This document shows, piece after piece, positions 19,951 through 29,230 of a stretch of 37,881 nt of DNA. The DNA lies in contig NZ_CAJVAP010000029.1 of assembly GCF_910593785.1 (NCBI RefSeq), positions 1 to 37,881 of the forward strand. Reading direction: 5' to 3'. The position numbers and the translations under genes were made by a program. This DNA comes from Leucobacter soli (lineage in GTDB: Bacteria; Actinomycetota; Actinomycetes; Actinomycetales; Microbacteriaceae). Below the pieces are notes generated by a model. That model was not told where the DNA came from, made no database searches, and saw only the letters and a program-made list of their open reading frames with translations. Position 1 is the stretch's first letter; each line of letters begins with the position of its first letter.

Positions 19951-20445
19951 ATGGAAATCACCGTGCTCGATCGCCTGCTGGCGATCGGAGCGATGCTCGA
20001 CCACGATATGCAGCGGGCCTTCGCCGGCACGGCGCTCACGCCGACGCGGGTGCACGCGCTCTGGGTGCTCATCGGCACCGGCCCGGCGACCCAGCAGCGG
20101 CTCTCCGAGGAGCTCGGCACGACGCCGCGAAGCGTCTCCGCACTCGTCGACGGTCTGGCCGCCGCCGGCTACGTCGAGCGCCGCGCGCACCCCGAGGACG
20201 GGCGGGCCGTGCTCGTCTCATTGACTCCGGCTGCCGCCGCGATGATGGGACGGATGCGCGAGGATCACCGGCGGCTCACGGACGACCTGATCGGCGCGGT
20301 CGACGCGTCGGATCGCGCGGCGTTCGAGCGCGGCCTGAGCGCAGTGATGGAGCGTCTCGACGAGTTGATCGAATCGGAGAGCGCGTCGTACGCCGACGTC
20401 GAGACCGAGAACGGTGGAACGCAGGCGGAGCATGGTCGACGTTGA
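19951..20445 (+). CDS. MarR-family transcriptional regulator
   Basis: This 164-residue protein has a typical winged helix-turn-helix fold: ALTPTRVHALWVLIGTGPATQQRLSEELGTTPRSVSALVDGLAAAGYVERRAHPEDGRAVLVSLTP is family-like over about residues 28-95. The wing DPR equivalent reads HPEDGR. MarR proteins are dimeric repressors, often released by small phenolic ligands; the ligand here is unknown. A palindrome overlaps its own promoter. The last 14 bases overlap the start of the downstream membrane protein gene, suggesting an operon and a possible target. Confidence 0.88.
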   Translation: MEITVLDRLLAIGAMLDHDMQRAFAGTALTPTRVHALWVLIGTGPATQQRLSEELGTTPRSVSALVDGLAAAGYVERRAHPEDGRAVLVSLTPAAAAMMGRMREDHRRLTDDLIGAVDASDRAAFERGLSAVMERLDELIESESASYADVETENGGTQAEHGRR

Positions 20446-21109
20446 ACGCTCCCCCGCGCCACGGCCGAGCACCTGGGCCCGCGCGAAGAGCCTCGCCGTC
20501 CGAGCGCTCCGGGTGGAGTTGCGCATCTACGAGAGCCTCTGGCGCTGGGCCGCGCGCCGCCCGAAGATCGCCGAGGGCGCGGTCGGCTTCCGCTACCATC
20601 GCCCGGTCCTCACGGTTCTGATCATCTTCATGGTGCTCTCGACCGTCGAGATCCCGATCGTCGACGCGATCGTGCACCGCTGGCCCGTGGTGCGCATCAC
20701 GTTCCTCATCATCGGCGTCTGGGGCGTCACCTGAATGATCGGCCTGCTCTGCGCCTATCTCACGCGCCCGCACACCGTCGGCCCCGAGGGCATCCGCATC
20801 CGCGAGGGCCTCGAGCTCGACGTGCTCGTGCCGTGGCGCGACTTCGCGTCGATCCGCCGCCACGGCACGATATTCGACCCGAACGACCCCGAACGGAAGC
20901 CGGGCAAGGTCTTCGACGAGGACGGCGAGCGCATCTGCGCGATCCGCATCGGCAACGAGACCAACATCGAGATCGTCTTCGAAGCGCCGACGGAGATCAC
21001 GCTGCCCGGATTGTTCCCGAAGGGCGGCAGCCACACCATCACGCGTTTGCGCTTCTGGAGCGACGATCCGACCGGACTGCTCGAAGCCGTGCGCCGCCGG
21101 CTCGCCTGA
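20432..21109 (+). pseudogene. two-helix membrane protein, interrupted by in-frame TGA
   Basis: One continuous frame of 226 codons is broken only by TGA at codon 101 (20732-20734), followed at once by ATG in the same frame. The first part (MVDVERSPAP...GVWGVT) has a basic N-terminus and hydrophobic stretches at about 66-89 and 90-100. The second part (MIGLLCAYLTRPHTVGPEGI...) continues the second helix and then a soluble domain ending RRRLA. The TGA falls inside the second membrane helix, where a Trp codon (TGG) would fit well. It could be a recent nonsense mutation, a sequencing error, or two proteins made by TGAATG reinitiation. AGGCGGAG precedes the ATG at 20432. Function is not recognised. 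Confidence 0.7.
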
Positions 21110-21136
21110 GGCCTGACCGCCGCGGCGAGCGGGCGA

Positions 21137-21553
21137 TCAGCCGAACCAGAGGGCGAGCTCGCGCTCCGCGCTCAGCGTGCTGTCGCTGCCGTGCACCAGG
21201 TTCTGCTGCACGTTGAGACCCCAGTCGCGCCCGAGGTCGCCGCGGATCGTCCCGGGCGCCGCGGTGGTCGGGTCCGTCGCGCCGGCGAGCGAACGGAAGC
21301 CCTCGATGACCCGGTCGCCCGCCGCGCGGATCGCGACGGTCGGACCGGAGCTCATGAACTCGACCAGGGGCTCGAAGAAGGGCTTGCCCTCGTGCTCGGC
21401 GTAGTGCGAGGTCAGCAGATCGCGATCCGCCTGAACCATCTTCAGGTCCACGAGGACGTAGCCCTTCGCCTCGATGCGGCGCAGGATCTCACCGGTGAGA
21501 CCGCGCTTCACGCCGTCGGGCTTCACGAGGATCAGGGTTTCTTCGTGCGACAA
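21137..21553 (-). CDS. ndk: nucleoside diphosphate kinase
   Basis: Ndk moves the gamma phosphate of ATP to other NDPs through a phosphohistidine. The 138-residue protein shows TLILVKPDGV (K11), the HYAEHEGKPFF block and the catalytic histidine in NLVHGSDS (H121), and ends ERELALWFG. The start is TTG at 21553, with GGAG six bases upstream; this gives the normal N-terminus SHEETLILVKPDG, and there is no in-frame ATG nearby. It is the last gene of the ileS-folC-DUF4233-ndk run, 74 bases after the DUF4233 gene. Confidence 0.95.
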   Translation of the reverse strand: MSHEETLILVKPDGVKRGLTGEILRRIEAKGYVLVDLKMVQADRDLLTSHYAEHEGKPFFEPLVEFMSSGPTVAIRAAGDRVIEGFRSLAGATDPTTAAPGTIRGDLGRDWGLNVQQNLVHGSDSTLSAERELALWFG

Positions 21554-21627
21554 GAGGGGCTCCTTCGATCGTTTCCGGGGTCCGGCGACCCAGCTTAGCG
21601 CGCCCGGCGGGTCCGTAACCCCCGCGT

Positions 21628-22098
21628 TCACTGCGCGGCGAGCCAGGCCGCGCGCTGGCGGTCGATCTGCGCGCCCTTGACCATGCAGTACACCCAGAGC
21701 GCCGTGAAGATGACGCCCACAACGAGCGCCATCGGCATGATGATCGCCGTGGCGAGCATGAGCAGGTGCACGAGCCAGCCGATTGCGATGCCGATGCGGC
21801 CCATGCGCATGAAACCGAGCCCGAGCAGGCAGGCGAGCGCGAGGCCGCCGGCGATCCAGAGCCCGAGCTCGCGGGGTTCGAGGAGCGCGAGGCCGAAGAT
21901 CGAGAGCCCGATGAGGACGACGACGATCAGCTCGAACCCGAGCACGATCGAGGCGAGCGCGCGCTGCGTCCTCGCCTCCGGGTCGCGGCCGTCCCGGGTC
22001 GCGCCGGCGACTCGCATCGCGGAGTTGTGAGCCAGCGTCTCGGAGGGAGAGAGAGGCAGCTCCTCGTCGTCCGATCGCTGCGCAGGATCCGCGCTCAT
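21628..22098 (-). CDS. DUF4233-family membrane protein
   Basis: This 156-residue protein has an acidic N-terminal region of about 65 residues and then four hydrophobic helices (about 73-95, 99-118, 123-142 and around 130-150, the last two close together). Proteins of this type are routinely found next to folC in actinobacteria (DUF4233); no function is established. The start is ATG at 22098, overlapping the folC stop as ATGA, so it is translationally coupled to folC. The family call is from context and helix pattern. Confidence 0.75.
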   Translation of the reverse strand: MSADPAQRSDDEELPLSPSETLAHNSAMRVAGATRDGRDPEARTQRALASIVLGFELIVVVLIGLSIFGLALLEPRELGLWIAGGLALACLLGLGFMRMGRIGIAIGWLVHLLMLATAIIMPMALVVGVIFTALWVYCMVKGAQIDRQRAAWLAAQ

Positions 22099-23447
22099 GC
22101 GACCCCCCAGCCCTCGCTGCGGGAGAGCGCGATCGCCTCGCCGGCGAGCAGCACGGAGCCCACGACGAGCACTGCGCGACGCCGATCCCGCACCGCCCAC
22201 TCGCGGGCGACCTCGAGCGCCTCCGTGAGGCTCTCGGCCGGCTCGACCGGGACGTCGAGGAAGGCGCCCTCGGCGAGGTCGACGACGTCGTCCACGGGCA
22301 GGGAGCGCGGCGAGTCGACCGGCACCGCGTAGACGAGATCGGCGATCGGGGCGAGCTCCTCGAAGACCCCGGCCGTGTCCTTGTCCGCGAGGGAGCCGAC
22401 GACGAGGGCGACCTCCGAGAAGTTGAAGGACTCCGTGACCGCGCGGGCCAGCGCCTCCGCCCCGTGCGGGTTGTGCGCGGCGTCGACGTACACGACGGGT
22501 TCACTGCCGATGAGCTGGAGGCGTCCGGGCGAGGTGAGCCCGCCGAGCGCCTCCTCGACGACCTCTTCCGGAATCGGGCGCTCGGCCCCGAGGAACGCCT
22601 CGACCGCCGCGATGGCGAGTGCGACGTTCTCCGCCTGATGGTGGCCGAAGAGCGGGACGAACGCCGGATCGTACTCGTGCCCGTGGAAGCCGCGCACCGC
22701 GATCTGCCGTCCACCGACGGCCAGACGATCGTCGAGCAGCGCGAAGTCCCGGCCGAAGACGTAGAGCCGGGCGTCGGCGTTCTCGGCGGCCTCGATGAGC
22801 TCGGCGAGCGCCTCAGGCGCCTGGGCCGCGGTCACGACGGTCGATGCGGGCTTCACGATGCCGGCCTTCGTCCGGGCGATCGTGGCGACATCGGCGCCGA
22901 GCACGGAAGTGTGGTCGAGATCGATCGGCGCGAACACCGCGACCTCGGCATCCGCTATGTTCGTCGCGTCCCACTCCCCGCCCATGCCGACCTCGACCAC
23001 CGCGACGTCGATGGGCGCGTCGGCGAAGAGCGCGAAGGCGAGCACGGCGAGCGCTTCGAAGAAGGTGATCGGCCCCTGGCCGTCGACGGCAAGCTCGGCG
23101 TCGACGACCTGCAGGGGGAGCTGCAGCTCCTCCCAGGCGTCCGCGAGCGCGTTGCCTCCGACGGGTTCGCCGTCGATCTGGAAGCGCTCGGTGAAACTCA
23201 CCAGGTGCGGACTGCTGAACAGGCCGGTGCGCAGTCCGTGCGCGCGCAGGAGCGCGTCGATGGCCCGACTGGTCGAGGTCTTGCCGTTGGTCCCGGCGAT
23301 CTGGATCACCGGATACGACAGCTGGGGCGTGCCTGCGAGTTCGGCGAGTCGGCGCACGGGCTCGATCCTGGGCCGCGGATGCGCCTCCCCTACCCGTGTC
23401 AGCAGGGCGTCGTAGACGCGCTGCGCGGCTCGTTCGGCGCCCGTCAT
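22095..23447 (-). CDS. folC: folylpolyglutamate synthase / dihydrofolate synthase
   Basis: FolC adds glutamate to dihydropteroate and to folates, retaining them in the cell. The 450-residue Mur-ligase-family protein has the P-loop [11 protein letters not shown] (50-60), [30 protein letters not shown], the carbamylated-lysine region [11 protein letters not shown], and [14 protein letters not shown] in the C-terminal domain. Length is normal. The ATG overlaps the ileS stop (ATGA), and its own stop overlaps the DUF4233 start. In many bacteria folC follows valS; here it follows ileS. Confidence 0.96.
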   Translation of the reverse strand: MTGAERAAQRVYDALLTRVGEAHPRPRIEPVRRLAELAGTPQLSYPVIQIAGTNGKTSTSRAIDALLRAHGLRTGLFSSPHLVSFTERFQIDGEPVGGNALADAWEELQLPLQVVDAELAVDGQGPITFFEALAVLAFALFADAPIDVAVVEVGMGGEWDATNIADAEVAVFAPIDLDHTSVLGADVATIARTKAGIVKPASTVVTAAQAPEALAELIEAAENADARLYVFGRDFALLDDRLAVGGRQIAVRGFHGHEYDPAFVPLFGHHQAENVALAIAAVEAFLGAERPIPEEVVEEALGGLTSPGRLQLIGSEPVVYVDAAHNPHGAEALARAVTESFNFSEVALVVGSLADKDTAGVFEELAPIADLVYAVPVDSPRSLPVDDVVDLAEGAFLDVPVEPAESLTEALEVAREWAVRDRRRAVLVVGSVLLAGEAIALSRSEGWGVA

Positions 23448-26400
23448 CGCTCGCCCCTCTCCACGGCACGGATGGTGATATTCAGGTTACCCTTCTCGGT
23501 CCCGAGCGCGGCGGAAAACGTCGTGAAGGTTCCGGGAGCCCCGACGGAATCGCCCTCCGCGATCGCCGTGCCCGTCGGCGCCGTGCCCGTCGGCGCAGTC
23601 TGCACGGTCAGCTCCGCGGCGAGGGTCTCCCCGGCGATCAACTCGGCGTGGGTCTCGAGCGCCGCGGCGAATTCCGGCGCGACCGCGAGCACCAGCCCGA
23701 TCCGGTCGCTCACGTCCAGCCCGGCGCCCTTCCGCGCCTCCTGAACCGCGCGGATCGCGTCGCGGGCGATGCCCTCGGCCTCCAGCTCCGGCGTGGTCTC
23801 GGTGCGCAGCAGCACGAAGCCGCCGCCGGGCAGCAGGCCGATCGCGTCGCGATCCTTCCCCGCCTCGTCGTTCCCGGTTCCGGTGCTGAGGGTCAGCTCG
23901 TACTCGCCGGGCTCGAGAGCGATGCCTCCGGCGATCACTACGCCGTCGTCCTCGCTCCACTCCCCCGACTTGGCTGCCTTGATCGCCTCCTGCACCCGCT
24001 TGCCGAGGCGCGGACCGGCGGCGCGCGCGTTGACCGCGAGTGTCTGCACGACGCCGTACTTCTCCGCACTGCTCGGCTCGCCGGAACCGCCCTCCTTCAA
24101 CCGCTTGAGCTTCACCTTCTTGACGTTCAGCTCCTCGCGGAGGATCTGGGTGAACGGCTCCAGCGCGTGCTTGCGGGCGGTCACCACCTGCAGCTTCGCG
24201 AGCGGAAGCCGCACGCGGAGCCGGTTCGCCTTGCGCAGCGCGAGCGCCTGCGAGGTGATCTGACGGAGCTCGTCCATGGCCGCCACGAGCTCCGCGTCGT
24301 CCGGGAACTCATCGGCGTCGGGCCAGTCCTCGAGGTGCACCGAGCGACCGCCCGTGAGCCCCCGCCAGATCTCCTCCGCGGTGAGCGGCATCATGGGCGC
24401 CGCGACGCGGGCGACGGTTTCGAGCACCGTGTAGAGGGTGTCGAAGGCCTGCTGGTTCGCGGCATCACCGTGCTCGCCCGAGGTTCCCGCCCAGAAGCGA
24501 TCGCGCGACCGCCGCACGTACCAATTCGTGAGCACCTCGGCGTAGTCGCGCAGAGCCTCGGCCGCCGAGGTCGTGTCGAGGGCATCGAGGTGCGCCTCGA
24601 CGTCGCGGATCAGCCGGCCGGTCTTCGACAGGATGTAGCGGTCGAGCGGGTCGTCGCTATCCGTGCGGCGACGGCCCTCGGCGCCGTCGGCGTTCGCGTA
24701 GAGCGAGAAGAAGTACCAGCTGTTCCAGAGCGGCAGGATGAACTGGCGCACGCCCTCGCGGATGCCCTCCTCGGTCACGACGAGGTTGCCTCCGCGCACC
24801 ACGGGCGAGGCCATCAGGAACCAGCGCATCGCGTCGGAGCCGTCGCGATCGAAGACCTCGTTCACGTCGGGGTAGTTGCGCAGGCTCTTCGACATCTTGT
24901 TGCCGTCGCTGCCGAGCACGATGCCGTGGCTGATCACGCTCGTGAACGCCGGGCGGTCGAAGAGCGCGGTCGCGAGCACGTGCTGCACGTAGAACCAGCC
25001 ACGGGTCTGGCCGATGTACTCGACGATGAAGTCGGCCGGCTGGTGAGTGTCGAACCACTCCCGGTTCTCGAAGGGGTAGTGCACCTGGGCGAACGGCATC
25101 GAGCCGGAGTCGAACCAGACGTCGAAGACGTCCTCGATGCGCCGCATGGTCGAGCGCCCCGTCGGGTCGTCGGGGTTCGGCCGGGTCAGCGAATCGATGA
25201 ACGGGCGGTGCAGATCCACCTCGCCGTCCGCGTTGACCGGTAGCTCGCCGAAGTCCTGCTCCAGCTCGGCGAGCGAGCCGTAGACGTCGATCCGCGGATG
25301 CTCGGGATCGTCGCTCTTCCACACCGGGATCGGGCTGCCCCAGTAGCGGTTGCGGCTCACCGACCAGTCCCGGGCGCCCTCGAGCCACTTGCCGAACTGG
25401 CCGTGCTTCACGTTCGCGGGCACCCAGGTGATGTCCTCGTTGGTCTCGAGCATGCGCTGCTTGATCGGATCGACGCGCACGAACCAGCTCGAGACCGCCT
25501 TGTAGATGAGCGGGTTGCGGCAGCGCCAGCAGTGCGGATAGCTGTGCTCGTAGCTGGCCTCGCGCAGCAGGCGGCCCCGCTCCCGGATCAGGCGGATCAG
25601 GGGGCGGTTCGCGTCCATCCAGAGTTCGCCCGCGACATCGGTCACGGCGGGGATGAAGCGCCCGCCCTCGTCGACGCTCACGATGGTGGGCATGCCGGCC
25701 GCGCTCGTGATGCGCAGATCGTCCTCGCCGTAGGCGGGCGACTGGTGGACGATGCCGGTGCCGTCCGTTGTCGTGACGTAGTCGTCGACGAGGATCCGCC
25801 AGCAGGTCTCGGTCCCCCAGACTTCGGTGTCGGCGAAGTAGTCGAAGAGGCGCTGGTAGCTCATGCCGGCGAGCTCAGCGCCGGCGATGGTGCGCAGGAT
25901 CGCCTCCCGCGCGGCGTCCGCGCTCTCGTAGCCGAGATCCTTCGCGTAGTTGCCGAGCAGATCGGCGGCGAGCACGTACTGCGCCGCACCCGCTTCGCCC
26001 CCGTCGGCGGCCCCGGCGGGGCCCGCGGGCACCACCGCGTAGTCGATCGCCGGCCCGACCGCGAGCGCGGCGTTCGTCGGGAGCGTCCAGGGCGTCGTCG
26101 TCCACGCCAGGGCCCTGGCGCCCTCGAGGCCGAGTTCCGCGGCCTTCGACCCGGTCAGTGGGAACGTCACGGTGACCGAGGGATCCTGCCGCATCTGGTA
26201 CACGTCGTCGTCCATGCGCAGCTCGTGATTCGAGAGCGGCGTCTCGTCGCGCCAGCAGTAGGGCAGCACCCGGTGCCCCTCGTGGGCGAGATCCTTGTCG
26301 TAGAGCTGCTTGAACGCCCAGATGACGCTCTCCATGTAGCCGAGGTTGAGCGTCTTGTAGTCGTTTTCGAAGTCGACCCAGCGCGCCTGGCGGGTGACGT

Positions 26401-26854
26401 ACTCCTCCCACTCGCGCGTGTACTGCAGCACCGATTCGCGGGCCTTCGCGTTGAACTCGGCGATGCCCATCGCCTCGATCTCGCTCTTCTCGGTGATGCC
26501 GAGCTGTTTCATCGCTTCGAGCTCGGCCGGCAGGCCGTGGGTGTCCCAGCCGAAGCGGCGCTCGACCTTCTTCCCGCGCATCGTCTGGAAGCGAGGGAAC
26601 ACGTCCTTCGCGTAGCCGGTGAGCAGATGCCCGTAGTGCGGCAGGCCGTTCGCGAACGGCGGACCGTCGTTGAAGACCCACTCCTCGCAGCCCTCCCGCT
26701 GCCGGATCGACTCTCGGAACGTGCCGTCGGCCTTCCAGTAGTCGAGCACGCGGAGCTCGATCTGCGGGAACGACGGCGACGCGGTGACGCCGAACGCGGT
26801 GCCGGGCTCGGCGTGCTTCGGGGTCCTGGCGCTCGTCTGTTTGGGGTAGGGCAT
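23444..26854 (-). CDS. ileS: isoleucyl-tRNA synthetase (long, eukaryote-like type)
   Basis: IleS charges tRNA-Ile and edits mischarged Val. The 1136-residue protein has the class I HIGH motif as HYGH (73-76), [12 protein letters not shown], the CP1 editing domain with [11 protein letters not shown], and KMSKS near 653-657 ([12 protein letters not shown]). The length and the GWDTHGLP pattern fit the type 2 IleS group, which is often less sensitive to mupirocin; resistance here is inference. ATG at 26854 has GGAG six bases upstream. A T-box leader precedes it. A 15-base tandem duplication (23565-23594) gives [10 protein letters not shown] in the C-terminal region. Confidence 0.96.
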   Translation of the reverse strand: MPYPKQTSARTPKHAEPGTAFGVTASPSFPQIELRVLDYWKADGTFRESIRQREGCEEWVFNDGPPFANGLPHYGHLLTGYAKDVFPRFQTMRGKKVERRFGWDTHGLPAELEAMKQLGITEKSEIEAMGIAEFNAKARESVLQYTREWEEYVTRQARWVDFENDYKTLNLGYMESVIWAFKQLYDKDLAHEGHRVLPYCWRDETPLSNHELRMDDDVYQMRQDPSVTVTFPLTGSKAAELGLEGARALAWTTTPWTLPTNAALAVGPAIDYAVVPAGPAGAADGGEAGAAQYVLAADLLGNYAKDLGYESADAAREAILRTIAGAELAGMSYQRLFDYFADTEVWGTETCWRILVDDYVTTTDGTGIVHQSPAYGEDDLRITSAAGMPTIVSVDEGGRFIPAVTDVAGELWMDANRPLIRLIRERGRLLREASYEHSYPHCWRCRNPLIYKAVSSWFVRVDPIKQRMLETNEDITWVPANVKHGQFGKWLEGARDWSVSRNRYWGSPIPVWKSDDPEHPRIDVYGSLAELEQDFGELPVNADGEVDLHRPFIDSLTRPNPDDPTGRSTMRRIEDVFDVWFDSGSMPFAQVHYPFENREWFDTHQPADFIVEYIGQTRGWFYVQHVLATALFDRPAFTSVISHGIVLGSDGNKMSKSLRNYPDVNEVFDRDGSDAMRWFLMASPVVRGGNLVVTEEGIREGVRQFILPLWNSWYFFSLYANADGAEGRRRTDSDDPLDRYILSKTGRLIRDVEAHLDALDTTSAAEALRDYAEVLTNWYVRRSRDRFWAGTSGEHGDAANQQAFDTLYTVLETVARVAAPMMPLTAEEIWRGLTGGRSVHLEDWPDADEFPDDAELVAAMDELRQITSQALALRKANRLRVRLPLAKLQVVTARKHALEPFTQILREELNVKKVKLKRLKEGGSGEPSSAEKYGVVQTLAVNARAAGPRLGKRVQEAIKAAKSGEWSEDDGVVIAGGIALEPGEYELTLSTGTGNDEAGKDRDAIGLLPGGGFVLLRTETTPELEAEGIARDAIRAVQEARKGAGLDVSDRIGLVLAVAPEFAAALETHAELIAGETLAAELTVQTAPTGTAPTGTAIAEGDSVGAPGTFTTFSAALGTEKGNLNITIRAVERGER
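23565..23594 (-). repeat. 15-base tandem duplication in ileS
   Basis: The 15-base unit GCCGTGCCCGTCGGC occurs twice in perfect tandem. It adds five residues, giving [10 protein letters not shown] on the protein, in the poorly conserved C-terminal region. The reading frame is kept. Confidence 0.6.
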
Positions 26855-26860
26855 CTGCTT

Positions 26861-27072
26861 CTCCGGGCTCACGTGTCTGCTCGCGCCGGGACGAACGGCC
26901 GATCCTCCGAATCGTTCCGTCCGCGGTACCACCCCGCTTGCCGGTACTGAGCCCGGCCACTTCGTTCGGCTGTCACGGGCCGTACCCGTTCGGTTCTACT
27001 GGGCGGCCCGTGCCGGGCCCGGTCCGCCGTTCTTCCGAAGACTCCCCGGTGATGGCCGGATCGTAGTCGCTG
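26861..27072 (-). promoter_or_regulatory. T-box riboswitch (Ile), translational type
   Basis: On the minus strand the leader has a short stem I region with the actinobacterial signature GGCCATCACCGGGGAG...TCTTCGGAAGAACGGC. The specifier codon is ATC (Ile) at 27053-27051. Further on, GGGGTGGTACCGCGG is the conserved T-box sequence, with TGGT (26931-26928) able to pair with the ACCA end of uncharged tRNA. No U-run follows; the next element is the GGAG ribosome binding site of ileS (26867-26864). This points to control of translation initiation: uncharged tRNA-Ile binding should expose the site. The family and mechanism are established in actinobacteria. Confidence 0.88.
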
Positions 27073-27078
27073 CGAGCG

Positions 27079-27084
27079 ATTCTA
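27079..27084 (-). promoter_or_regulatory. -10 element of the ileS T-box transcript
   Basis: TAGAAT on the minus strand (five of six consensus bases) places the transcript start near 27072, just upstream of the T-box stem I. It lies 34 bases beyond the BCCT transporter stop. The -35 is weak. Confidence 0.55.
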
Positions 27085-27117
27085 GCGCAGATGATCGACG
27101 GGGACGATCCGCACGAC

Positions 27118-29016
27118 CTATCGGGGCCCCGGGTTCTCGCTCTCTTTTCGCCTCCCTCGCAGGCCCCGGCTCCGCGAGAGCCGGTAGTCGATGCGGTCGT
27201 CGATGTACGAGCCTACCTCGGGCAGTCGATCGAACGAGCCCGCGAGATCCTCCGCGATGTGCGCGGTGAGGTGGTCGACGCGCTCCATGCGCTCGGCCCG
27301 GTCGAGTACGCGGTAGTCCACTCGCAGCGCCCGGACGGTCGCCCAGCACATGAGGAGCAGGATCACGCTGAAGGGCAGCGCCGTGGCGAGCGCGGCGGCC
27401 TGCAACGATTGCAACCCACCGGCCAGCAGCAGCGCGGCGGCGATCAGGCCTTCGAGCACCGACCATAGGACGCGCGACCAGGTCGGCGGGTTCGGGTGCC
27501 CGCCCGAGGCCAGCATGTCGACGACCAGCGAGCCCGAGTCGGAGGAGGTGATGAAGAAGATGGCGATCAGGATGATCGCGAGCACCGAGAAGATCTGCCC
27601 GAGCGGCAGGTCGCCGAGCACTGCGAAGAGCGCGTGCTCCACGTTCACGGATCCTTCCTCGACCAGGTCGCCCGCGCCGAAGAGCTGGCGGAACAGGCCC
27701 GAGCCGCCCATCACCGAGAACCACAGGAAGCCGACGAGGGTCGGCACGAGCATCACACCGGCGATGAACTCGCGCACGGTACGTCCGCGCGAGATGCGCG
27801 CGATGAAGATGCCGACGAAGGGCGACCACGAGATCCACCATCCCCAGTAGAAGATGGTCCAGTCCGCGAACCAGGCCGTCGCCTCACCCCGTTGGAACGC
27901 GCCCACGTCGAAGGTCATCGCCATGAAGTTCGCGAGGTAGACGCCGATCGACTCGGTCAGGTTCTGCAGCAGGAAGAGGGTGGGGCCGAGCAGCAGGACG
28001 CTGATCAGCATCAGCCCGGCGAGCGACAGGTTGATGTTCGAGAGCCACTTCATGCCGGCGCCGATGCCGCTCACCACCGAGAGGGTCGCGATGAAGGTGA
28101 TCACGACGATGAGGATCACGAGCAGCCCGTGGTCCGCCTGGTCGACGATGCCGATGGCGGCCATGCCGGCCGAGATCTGCTGCACTCCGAGCCCCAGTGA
28201 GGTCGCGACGCCGAAGACGGTGCCGAAGATGGCGAGCACGTCGATCACGTCGCCCACCCAGCCCTTCACCCGCTCGCCGAAGAGCGGCTCGAGGGACCAG
28301 CGGATCGACACCGGTCGGCCGCGGCGGTGGATGGCGTAGGCCACGGCGAGACCGATGACCGCATAGATCGCCCAGGGGTGCAGGCCCCAGTGGATGAAGG
28401 TCTGCGCCATCGCGAGCCCGGCGAGCTCGGCCTGATCCCCGGACCAGCCGGGTTTCGGCGCGACCGTCGCGTAGATCAAGGGCTCTCCCACACCGTAGAA
28501 GACGAGGCCGATACCCATGCCCGCCGCGAAGAGCATCGAGAACCAGGTCAGGACGCCGAACTCGGGCTCGTCGTCGTCCCGCCCGAGCTTGATCCGACCC
28601 AGCCGTGACACTGCGATGCTCACCGCGACCACGATGAACACCGCGATGATCAGCATGTAGTACCAGTCCAGGTGCGCGACGATCCAGTTCTGGGCGCTCG
28701 AGAACGCGGTGTCGGTCGCGTCGGGGAGCACGATCGCGAACACCGCCACACCGAGCACGACGAGGATCGCCGGCCAGAAGACGCGCGGCAAGATCATGCC
28801 CCTGCCGATGCGCACCCCCTGACTGCGGAGCTTCGCGGTGATGCGCTCGTCGGAATCCTCGTCGGCGATCTGCACGGCCTCGTGCAGATGCACGGTCTCC
28901 GGAAGAGTGGGGTCCGCGGGGAAGAGCGCCTCGAACCCATCGGTGTCGTGGCGAGGATCCTCGGGTTCGCCTCGCTCTGCACCTGCTGAGGCGACGTGGT
29001 CGTTCATCTGGATCAC
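27118..29016 (-). CDS. BCCT-family betaine/choline/carnitine transporter
   Basis: BCCT carriers import compatible solutes such as glycine betaine, usually with Na+, for osmoprotection. The 632-residue protein has about twelve membrane helices, the GMGIGLVFYGVGEP motif (GxGxG, as in Na+-coupled BetP) and the family Trp signature DWTIFYWGWWISWSPFVGIFIARISRGRTVREF. N-terminal (about 75 residues, acidic) and C-terminal (about 65 residues, Arg-rich) tails could sense osmotic state as in BetP; that is inference. GTG at 29016 was taken; ATG at 29007 is an alternative. Substrate cannot be told. It sits between ileS and valS, and a 29-codon ORF ends at its start. Confidence 0.92.
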   Translation of the reverse strand: MIQMNDHVASAGAERGEPEDPRHDTDGFEALFPADPTLPETVHLHEAVQIADEDSDERITAKLRSQGVRIGRGMILPRVFWPAILVVLGVAVFAIVLPDATDTAFSSAQNWIVAHLDWYYMLIIAVFIVVAVSIAVSRLGRIKLGRDDDEPEFGVLTWFSMLFAAGMGIGLVFYGVGEPLIYATVAPKPGWSGDQAELAGLAMAQTFIHWGLHPWAIYAVIGLAVAYAIHRRGRPVSIRWSLEPLFGERVKGWVGDVIDVLAIFGTVFGVATSLGLGVQQISAGMAAIGIVDQADHGLLVILIVVITFIATLSVVSGIGAGMKWLSNINLSLAGLMLISVLLLGPTLFLLQNLTESIGVYLANFMAMTFDVGAFQRGEATAWFADWTIFYWGWWISWSPFVGIFIARISRGRTVREFIAGVMLVPTLVGFLWFSVMGGSGLFRQLFGAGDLVEEGSVNVEHALFAVLGDLPLGQIFSVLAIILIAIFFITSSDSGSLVVDMLASGGHPNPPTWSRVLWSVLEGLIAAALLLAGGLQSLQAAALATALPFSVILLLMCWATVRALRVDYRVLDRAERMERVDHLTAHIAEDLAGSFDRLPEVGSYIDDRIDYRLSRSRGLRGRRKESENPGPR

Positions 29017-29106
29017 TCATCCGTTCCGGTCGATCGGTTGCAAGACGTGCCGTTCCACTCTTGCGAGGATCGGAGCGCGATGCAAACGCGCGCCGAACTC
29101 GCCCAT
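29017..29106 (-). CDS. possible 29-residue upstream ORF (leader peptide)
   Basis: An ATG at 29106 opens a frame of 29 codons whose TGA (29019-29017) directly abuts the GTG of the BCCT gene. Such an arrangement would couple translation. The peptide, MGEFGARLHRAP followed by a mixed charged tail, resembles nothing I know. The ribosome binding site (GGCGG) is only fair, so it may be chance. Confidence 0.2.
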   Translation of the reverse strand: MGEFGARLHRAPILARVERHVLQPIDRNG

Positions 29107-29145
29107 ACGTCGCCGCCCGAGGCAGGCTCGCTCCGGGTGAGGCAT

Positions 29146-29214
29146 CCGAGAGGCGAGAAAAGGCTGTTCTGCAGTCGAATAGCAGCACTTTCTCGCCTTT
29201 CGCCCGCCTCTCGG
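29146..29214. repeat. nested, mutually exclusive inverted repeats
   Basis: CCGAGAGGCG (29146-29155) can pair with CGCCTCTCGG (29205-29214). AGGCGAGAAA (29151-29160) can instead pair with TTTCTCGCCT (29189-29198). Both pairings use 29151-29155, so only one can form fully. An inner hairpin, GCTGTTC/GAATAGC (29163-29169 and 29177-29183), caps the second. The arrangement looks like an attenuator or structured RNA in the BCCT/valS gap. Confidence 0.6.
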
Positions 29215-29230
29215 TCGCCCTTCGGCCGAA

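Noticed and set aside
20732-20734. Selenocysteine codon
   Set aside because: No SECIS-like hairpin is visible just downstream, no selenoprotein family is recognised, and the position lies in a membrane helix where Trp is natural.
26855-26932. N-terminal extension of ileS from a GTG at 26932
   Set aside because: This stretch is the T-box sequence and the ileS ribosome binding site; GGAG six bases before 26854 decides the start.
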